From the NCBI GenBank assembly GCA_030616835.1, contig JAUWWP010000063.1, positions 1-10,058 of the forward strand: 10,058 nt of DNA, given 5' to 3'. The notes under the pieces were generated by a model. It searched no databases. It was not told the DNA's origin and was given only the letters and a program-made list of their open reading frames with translations. The DNA comes from Deltaproteobacteria bacterium (GTDB lineage: Bacteria > Desulfobacterota > G020345765). The first letter of the stretch is position 1. Each line of letters starts with the position of its first letter. This document shows, piece after piece, positions 5,755 through 10,058 of this stretch. The translations under genes and the position numbers were made by a program.

Positions 5755-7908
5755 TTATCTTCTGCTTTTTATTTTCTTTTTTATCAAAATACGCGCATCT
5801 ACTACCTTGACGCCCTTCCCTTTCTCAAACACAAGCAAAGGATTGATGTCTAACTCCTCGATTTCTTCAAAATCGGTTACTAACTGCGACAGCCTCTTTA
5901 AACATTCAGCAATAGCAGCAATATCTGATGGCATTTCGCCTCGATAACCTTCCAGTATTTTATATCCACGAATCTCTTTTGTCATCCGTTGAGCACTTAA
6001 CTCACGAATGGGAGCAATTCTAAATGTAACATCTTTTAATGCCTCCACATAAACACCGCCCAATCCAAACATAAGCAAAGCACCGAACTGCGGATCCCTA
6101 TTCATTCCAATTATCGTTTCTTTTCCTTCCTTTGCCATTTTCTGAACAAGAACACCCCAAATATTTACTTCCGGTTTAGCACGCTTCACACTATATAGTA
6201 TATTCTTATATGCTTTTTTCAATTCTACTTCATCTTCAATATTCAAGCTCACGCCTCCTACATCAACTTTATGAAGAATGTCCGGGGAAACTATCTTCAA
6301 AGCCACTGGATACCCGATTTCCTTAGCACATTGCAGACATTCTTGTTCGTTTCTTGCTAAACGGAAGTCTAAAACCGGGAAGCCATACGCTTTCAAGACC
6401 TCGTGAGCCTCTGACTCGGGCAAAAAGTCCCTCATTTCTCTCCTGGCAGTGGCAAGAATTTCTTTTACCCTCTTTTTGTTAATATCGTTAAATACTCGCA
6501 CCTTAGTGCGAGGACGTGCCAGCCATTGAGCGTGATCGGACATATTTGCCATTGCCCGGGCAGCCGCTTCGGGAAATTTATAGTGAGGAACATTTTTCTC
6601 ATCAAGAATCTTTAAGGCCTCGGAAATGCCAGTCTTTCCCATAAAGCAAGCCATAACCGGCTTTTTGTATTGGGGGGTAATATCAGCAATGGCACAGGCG
6701 ATGTCTGGTAAAACGGTCATCGACTGACGAGTGCATATTACAATAACCCCATCTACATTCTTGTCGTCCAAAACACTTTTCAATGCGAGTGCATAACGGT
6801 CTTCTTTAGCATCTCCAATGATATCTACGGGATTAGTTATATTCGCTGTGGGAGGTAGCCCCTTCTGCAGATTCTCAGTAGTTCTTTTATCGAAGGATAC
6901 CGGTTGCAAGCCATATCTAACACTTACGTCGGTAGCCAATATCCCCGGGCCTCCTGCGTTGGTGACTATCGCTACTCTATTACCTTTCGGAAGCGGTTGA
7001 TTTGCGAATGCTATGGCATAGTCAAAGAGTTCCGCAAGGGTCTCGACCCGCAAAACACCGCATTGGCGAAAGACAAAATCATACGCTTCGTCAGAGCTCG
7101 CCAGGGCACCTGTGTGAGAGGATGCAGCTCTGGCTCCCTCCGTAGTACGTCCTGACTTAATCGCCAAGATCGGTTTTATCTTGGAGATCTCGCCGGTTAT
7201 TTCCCTTGCCAGTTCGATGAATCTCTTGGTATCTGTTAGCTCCTCCAGATATAATAGAATCACATCTGTGTGGGGGTCGTCTTTGAGTGCCGCAAGCAGG
7301 TCGTTTTCGGTGATATCAGCCTTGTTACCGACAGAAACGAATTTTGAAAGTCCAATATTCTCCTCCTGAGCATACTCAAGAATAGCCACCCCCAGAGCGC
7401 CTGATTGAGAGATAAACGCTCTGTTTCCTGCTTTGGGCATACTTGCTGCAAAGGTGGCATTAAAAGAAACCTCCGGATCGGTATTGATTACCCCCAGACA
7501 ATTTGGCCCTACCAGAGAGATAGAGTATTTTCTTGAAATCTCCTTTACAGCTTCTTCCAGCTCTGTTCCTTTCTTTCCAATCTCTTTGAACCCCGCGGTA
7601 ATGATTACCGCACCTTTCACCCCCTTCTCACCGCATTCCTCCATAACGGTGGGCACTGCCCCGCTGGGCACTATCACTACCGCTAAATCTACCTCGCCGG
7701 GGATATCCCAGACTGAATGATATGCTCTTACCCCAAGAATACCTCTTGCCTTGGGATTTACTGGATATACGATACCGGTATATCCAGAAAATAATATATT
7801 GGCAAAGATAGTTCTGCCTACACTCTCTTTACGGGTAGAGGCTCCTATTACCGCAACCGATCGAGGCGAAAATATGAGCCTTACATTTTCTTGTTTGTCC
7901 CTTTTCAT
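5755..7908 (-). CDS. Acetate/acyl-CoA synthetase, ADP-forming, fused alpha-beta subunits
   Basis: The enzyme converts an acyl-CoA, ADP and phosphate to the acid, CoA and ATP, or the reverse. At 717 aa it has the full fused form. An N-terminal CoA-binding Rossmann domain (about 8-130, VAVIGAS at 18-24) is followed by succinyl-CoA-ligase-like domains (about 145-460) with SQSGAL (167-172) and the phospho-histidine site SSHTGAL with His265. A C-terminal ATP-grasp domain (about 490-715) has the second, shuttle histidine in ILHKVDVGGV (His546), GMNRDPQFG (601-609), MFGLGG (613-618) and the metal-binding ELDINP (685-690). Both phosphate-relay histidines are present, so it should be active. In fermentative anaerobes and archaea this enzyme makes ATP from acetyl- or aryl/acyl-CoA; which acid is used is not readable. 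It is the first gene of the operon, with a strong ribosome site AAGGAG 6 bases before the ATG. Confidence 0.92.
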   Translation of the reverse strand: MKRDKQENVRLIFSPRSVAVIGASTRKESVGRTIFANILFSGYTGIVYPVNPKARGILGVRAYHSVWDIPGEVDLAVVIVPSGAVPTVMEECGEKGVKGAVIITAGFKEIGKKGTELEEAVKEISRKYSISLVGPNCLGVINTDPEVSFNATFAASMPKAGNRAFISQSGALGVAILEYAQEENIGLSKFVSVGNKADITENDLLAALKDDPHTDVILLYLEELTDTKRFIELAREITGEISKIKPILAIKSGRTTEGARAASSHTGALASSDEAYDFVFRQCGVLRVETLAELFDYAIAFANQPLPKGNRVAIVTNAGGPGILATDVSVRYGLQPVSFDKRTTENLQKGLPPTANITNPVDIIGDAKEDRYALALKSVLDDKNVDGVIVICTRQSMTVLPDIACAIADITPQYKKPVMACFMGKTGISEALKILDEKNVPHYKFPEAAARAMANMSDHAQWLARPRTKVRVFNDINKKRVKEILATARREMRDFLPESEAHEVLKAYGFPVLDFRLARNEQECLQCAKEIGYPVALKIVSPDILHKVDVGGVSLNIEDEVELKKAYKNILYSVKRAKPEVNIWGVLVQKMAKEGKETIIGMNRDPQFGALLMFGLGGVYVEALKDVTFRIAPIRELSAQRMTKEIRGYKILEGYRGEMPSDIAAIAECLKRLSQLVTDFEEIEELDINPLLVFEKGKGVKVVDARILIKKKIKSRR

Positions 7909-7978
7909 AACACACTCCTTTGTCTGCTCGGTGAAGAGATTCCAGTAGTCATTTATGGATTCCGGGATCGGTTACTTC

Positions 7979-8200
7979 TTAAGAACAGAGCCCGATCTGC
8001 TCCTCAGATCTTTTGATCTTTCCTTCCTTCTCCAGCTTAATAAGATGGCTTTCGAGTATAGCCACTCCCGGCATGAAGTGGATTATGACCTGCTTGAATA
8101 ACAAGGAAAGCAAGTCCTTAAAGCCCTGCGGGCTCCTGGCCAACTTCTGGAGGATAATATTGTCCCTCCGATGAGCTCAGATCTTGGAGCCTTGATCATG
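7979..8200 (-). pseudogene. Decayed C-terminal end of a metallo-beta-lactamase-fold hydrolase (probable)
   Basis: Reading the minus strand from 8200, the frame gives HDQGSKI, an in-frame TGA (8177-8179), then 65 codons to TAA (7979-7981). Recognisable pieces are AHRRDNIILQKL, PQGFKDLLSLLFKQ and PGVAILESHLIKLEKEGKI. The HRR...L segment followed by a helical winged-helix-like tail with a conserved HLxKLEKEGKI is the usual end of LACTB2-type MBL-fold hydrolases. No N-terminal zinc motif (HxHxDH) or start is found upstream, and the internal TGA breaks the frame, so this looks like a truncated remnant. Alternatives are a short unrecognised protein starting at an internal codon, or chance resemblance. 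It lies just upstream of the acyl-CoA synthetase gene on the same strand and may be part of its transcribed leader. Confidence 0.5.
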
Positions 8201-8283
8201 AAAAGATCTCCATACACTTCTCCCCTGTTAGTCTTTAAGGCAAATCGAGGGACATCGCTCCTTGATTGGCGTAACATACTAAT

Positions 8284-8312
8284 CTACTAACAAATAGCAA
8301 TTCAAATGTCAA
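8284..8312 (-). promoter_or_regulatory. Candidate promoter upstream of the acyl-CoA synthetase operon
   Basis: The minus strand has a perfect -35 TTGACA (8307-8312) and, 17 bases on, a poor -10-like TAGTAG (8284-8289). If used, the transcript would run through the MBL remnant into the operon with a leader near 370 bases. The left 17-bp inverted-repeat copy overlaps the -35 and spacer. The -10 match is only 3/6. Confidence 0.3.
8293..8309 (+). repeat. 17-bp inverted repeat, left copy
   Basis: AATAGCAATTCAAATGT is the exact reverse complement of the copy at 9210-9226. The pair brackets the cyclo-ligase gene and its flanks. Confidence 0.75.
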
Positions 8313-8446
8313 TGCTCTGAAGTTTGCTTTTTCCTAATCTAATCCGTCTGTTTTTTTCAGGACTTTCTTCAAAAATCAAATTTCAATAAAGACTCTCCTC
8401 GGTTGGAGACCGGACTACCCGGGATAATGCCTGCCCGAGGCTGGAT

Positions 8447-9040
8447 TTAGGAAACTGGAATAATCTCGGAGGGAGTTAAAATATAATCTACCTTTTTATC
8501 AGTCCTCTTCGTAACCCTTGAAAAATCGTCAACTATTTGAAGTTCATGAACCAGAGTAACTACTTTTGTCCCAGGATCAAGCAGATTGCGCTTTAGGAGA
8601 TAATCCCATTCCTGATCCCCATAGCCCTTACCCTTACCGAGGCGATTTCCCCTTCGGTCAACTGCCACACTTCCCTGCACAAACAGATCTATTTTTGTGT
8701 GGATTGGCCGACCGTATTTTTTAAATCCTTTGATATTAGTTGCCTTAGCAATATTGTCTACTGCTGCTATCTCGACAAAATCTTTCATGTGAGGAAGGGC
8801 AACCGCCAATGTCTTTCCTTCTTCCAGAACAATCTCTCGGATTCTTTTCAAGACAAAATCCGGTGCACAGAATACACATCGGGCAGATTGAAATTCAGTA
8901 ATTTCCTTTATCCTCTCCGAGGCCTGCCTGCTTCCAGTAAAATTGGGGATCCTACCAAAACAGGGTCGAGGAAAATCAGCAATATTTTTATCCTCAAGCA
9001 CCTGCCATATTTTTTGCCTGACAACCTGCTTACTTCTCAT
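8447..9040 (-). CDS. 5-formyltetrahydrofolate cyclo-ligase family protein
   Basis: This 197-aa protein, the usual size for the family, has the hallmark glycine-rich ATP/folate loop GNRLGKGKGYGDQEW (131-145), preceded by DLFVQGSVAVD (118-128) and followed by VVTLVHELQIV (160-170) and a C-terminal VDYILTPSEII. Family members use ATP to turn 5-formyltetrahydrofolate into 5,10-methenyltetrahydrofolate, recovering stored or off-path formyl folate for one-carbon metabolism in the cytoplasm. The loop reads GKGKGYGD rather than the common bacterial GYGxGYYD, closer to the archaeal/MTHFSD-like branch, so another related ligase activity is possible. The gene stands alone on the minus strand with a weak ribosome site (TAAGAT). 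It is flanked by the 17-bp inverted repeat. Confidence 0.82.
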   Translation of the reverse strand: MRSKQVVRQKIWQVLEDKNIADFPRPCFGRIPNFTGSRQASERIKEITEFQSARCVFCAPDFVLKRIREIVLEEGKTLAVALPHMKDFVEIAAVDNIAKATNIKGFKKYGRPIHTKIDLFVQGSVAVDRRGNRLGKGKGYGDQEWDYLLKRNLLDPGTKVVTLVHELQIVDDFSRVTKRTDKKVDYILTPSEIIPVS

Positions 9041-9111
9041 TTATCTTACAATCTTTTGCCACCATGCACTCCCTAACTGCGGCGCCACAACAGAGGCATT
9101 CTGTTTTATAC

Positions 9112-9148
9112 TGAAATAGGGTGAAATAGGGAACGTTGTTTATATTTC
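9112..9148. repeat. Tandem 10-bp repeat inside an imperfect palindrome
   Basis: TGAAATAGGG occurs twice in direct tandem (9112-9121, 9122-9131). The second copy opens an imperfect palindrome, GAAATAGGG-AACGTT-GTTTATATTTC (9123-9148), centred on AACGTT. Sequences with an AAATAGGGA core and its mirror occur around small Y1-type transposase or REP elements in related genomes; this is a recollection, not something tested here. Confidence 0.45.
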
Positions 9149-9167
9149 GACTTTTCTTCATTGAAAA
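9139..9167 (-). promoter_or_regulatory. Weak candidate promoter for the cyclo-ligase gene
   Basis: On the minus strand TTTTCA (9162-9167) precedes TATAAA (9139-9144) by 17 bases. Initiation would fall near 9132, inside the palindrome, leaving a leader of about 90 bases before the ATG at 9040. Consensus matches are 4/6 and 5/6 in AT-rich DNA, so this is tentative. Confidence 0.3.
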
Positions 9168-9209
9168 CAGTTACTTTTCCCCTGGAATCTTAGCTCTTAT
9201 TTTCGAATT

Positions 9210-9226
9210 ACATTTGAATTGCTATT
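9210..9226 (-). repeat. 17-bp inverted repeat, right copy
   Basis: The minus strand here reads AATAGCAATTCAAATGT, identical to the plus strand at 8293-8309. It lies 10 bp past the stop codon of the 243-aa gene. No obvious target-site duplication is seen outside the two copies. Confidence 0.75.
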
Positions 9227-9236
9227 CCTAGCCGGG

Positions 9237-9968
9237 TTATTTATCCCAATGCGCCAGGATCATCTTGTTCCAGTATTCCAGGTCATCATCCTCTATGGTC
9301 ATACTCGCCATACTCCCGGTAGCGTTTAGAATATTTACGGCACTTGTGCTGACATCACCCTGCGGGAACCGGATAGCATTGAGCCTCTTGGCAAAACCCT
9401 GATTGACCAGCTCAATTTCATGGTAAAAGTCAGTAAACTTCTTCAATTCCCAGTCGGGCTTCCTGCCGTTCCGGTATAGAATATACTGGACAAACAGATA
9501 CATGGTGATGAAGCGATATGATGTCTCTTCCCAGGATTGAAAAGGGAGGTGGGTCAGCACCATCGGCCTCATTTTGTTGAGAATCGGGCATCCGCTCGAA
9601 ACCATGTAAATACCCATGAGGGAGCTGGCGGCATTTTGGAGCGATGTTCGCTTGGAATAGGTACGCTTCTCAGTCTCCACCCATACGTCAACCTCATCAT
9701 ACGAGACAAAATCCTTAAAGAAATCAATCAACTCGATCAGGTTTACCGCAATCGGGCAGCTTTGATGGAGAGATTCTTCCAGGAGACAGTTAGGGCATTT
9801 ATGGAAGGTGAGCTCGGTCCACTCCGGCAAGGAACCCCTCGGTTTCTGTAAAATGTCCAGGGCTTCCCAGTCGAGGTAGACCGTAAACGATTTTTCCTTG
9901 TGCGGCTCGAATCTGATTTTGTATGTAATGCTTAGAAATTTTTTCTCTGGGGCACCATTTTCACTCAT
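9237..9968 (-). CDS. Conserved-looking protein of unknown function with CPNC motif
   Basis: This 243-aa cytoplasmic protein has no known catalytic motif that I recognise. The N-terminal third looks like a beta-rich domain (ITYKIRFEP, SFTVYLDWEALDIL, 13-40), then PEWTELTFHKCPNCLL with Cys58 and Cys61 and a third cysteine in SCPIAVNL (Cys71), a possible metal site. The rest is mainly helical (75-200), with SSGCPILNKMRPM (124-136) and an aromatic YRFITMYLFVQYILYR helix (151-166). It vaguely recalls small bacterial DUF families that pair an N-terminal strand region with CPxCPL, such as DUF6901, but that is from memory. The start is well supported by AAGGAGG 8 bases before the ATG, although the frame stays open upstream to the window edge. 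It follows the acyl-CoA synthetase end by 35 bp on the same strand, so it is probably co-transcribed with it. Confidence 0.75.
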   Translation of the reverse strand: MSENGAPEKKFLSITYKIRFEPHKEKSFTVYLDWEALDILQKPRGSLPEWTELTFHKCPNCLLEESLHQSCPIAVNLIELIDFFKDFVSYDEVDVWVETEKRTYSKRTSLQNAASSLMGIYMVSSGCPILNKMRPMVLTHLPFQSWEETSYRFITMYLFVQYILYRNGRKPDWELKKFTDFYHEIELVNQGFAKRLNAIRFPQGDVSTSAVNILNATGSMASMTIEDDDLEYWNKMILAHWDK

Positions 9969-10003
9969 TTCTTCATCCTCCTTGATAAAAGCGATAAAAT
10001 GGG

Positions 10004-10058
10004 CTAAGAGGCCTTTCCATAGGTATTTTTGACCTGGGCCCGTTGAATCTTCCCTACC
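10004..10058 (-). CDS. C-terminal tail of a probable AMP-forming acyl-CoA synthetase
   Basis: Only the final 17 codons and the TAG stop (10004-10006) are in the window; the gene enters from the right edge. The residues read VGKIQRAQVKNTYGKAS. The (T/V)GKIxR segment is the A10 motif at the end of acyl- and aryl-CoA synthetases, whose lysine catalyses adenylation, and it lies about 15-20 residues from the C-terminus as expected. With so little sequence the substrate is unknown, and a chance match in a short reading frame cannot be excluded. It precedes the 243-aa gene by 35 bp. Confidence 0.55.
   Translation of the reverse strand, partial: VGKIQRAQVKNTYGKAS

Larger units (their letters stand above)
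7909..8446. other. 538-bp stretch without an intact gene
   Basis: It holds the leader of the acyl-CoA synthetase operon, a degraded gene end (7979-8200), a possible operon promoter (8284-8312), the left copy of a 17-bp inverted repeat (8293-8309), and the short region after the cyclo-ligase stop. A 64-codon minus-strand reading frame at 8083-8277 lies in another frame over the remnant and resembles nothing. CCTCGG (8397-8402) and CCGAGG (8435-8440) form weak inverted arms beyond the cyclo-ligase stop, too far apart for a convincing terminator. Confidence 0.6.

Noticed and set aside
7991..8011. GATCTG-CTCCT-CAGATC hairpin followed by TTTT as a terminator
   Set aside because: It faces rightward where no gene ends, and lies within the coding remnant; a 6-bp stem here is easily chance.
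8083..8277. 64-aa minus-strand frame
   Set aside because: It has no recognisable sequence or good ribosome site and overlaps, in another frame, the better explained MBL-type remnant.
9969..10058. Upstream in-frame extension of the 243-aa gene to the window edge
   Set aside because: The frame is open for 30 codons, but a strong AAGGAGG sits 8 bases before the ATG at 9968, and the overlapping frame ends in a recognisable acyl-CoA synthetase tail.
1..10058. CRISPR array, tRNA, rRNA, prophage or integrase
   Set aside because: No spaced identical repeats, clover-leaf sequences or mobile-element enzymes were found on reading both strands by eye.

Overview
The window reads as chromosomal DNA of a bacterium, most likely an anaerobic or syntrophic member of the Desulfobacterota (former Deltaproteobacteria) or a similar lineage. 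That is an inference from gene content: an ADP-forming acyl-CoA synthetase, a multi-cluster ferredoxin-type protein, a radical SAM protein, acyl-CoA ligase and FAD-reductase ends, and a G/C-tract palindrome of a dispersed-repeat type. No rRNA, tRNA, CRISPR array, integrase or intact transposase was seen.

Layout. The left edge (1-64, minus) holds the first 21 codons of an FAD-dependent oxidoreductase. It is separated by a long divergent intergenic region (65-558) from a plus-strand pair: an alpha/beta hydrolase with an aspartate nucleophile (559-1449) and a radical SAM protein (1446-3179). Those two overlap by ATGA and are surely co-transcribed. The intergenic region carries candidate promoters in both directions, a 15-bp operator-like palindrome, a G/C-tract palindromic repeat, a perfect 8-bp hairpin and short degenerate tandem repeats.

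The centre is a convergent minus-strand operon read from 7908 to 3271. It encodes a fused ADP-forming acetate/acyl-CoA synthetase (717 aa), a signal-peptide-bearing protein with two SRPBCC/START-like domains (487 aa) and a 329-aa Fe-S protein with two 4Fe-4S motifs plus a second cysteine-dense module. Gaps are 25 and 5 bp. The combination suggests energy conservation from an acyl-CoA, redox chemistry, and a lipid- or hydrophobic-ligand-binding protein at the envelope, but the substrate cannot be read from the sequence.

Upstream of that operon, 7909-8446 has no intact gene. It contains what looks like the decayed C-terminal end of a metallo-beta-lactamase-fold hydrolase, interrupted by an in-frame TGA. 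Next comes a 5-formyltetrahydrofolate cyclo-ligase family gene (8447-9040, minus), bracketed by an exact 17-bp inverted repeat about 0.9 kb apart. The right end has a 243-aa protein of unknown function with a CPNC motif (9237-9968, minus), preceded by the last 17 codons of a probable AMP-forming acyl-CoA synthetase (10004-10058, minus), apparently in the same transcript.

Taken together this is a metabolic region themed on acyl-CoA and redox chemistry. The less ordinary elements are the envelope SRPBCC protein inside an acyl-CoA synthetase/ferredoxin operon, the hydrolase-radical SAM pair, the paired 17-bp inverted repeats and the MBL gene remnant.
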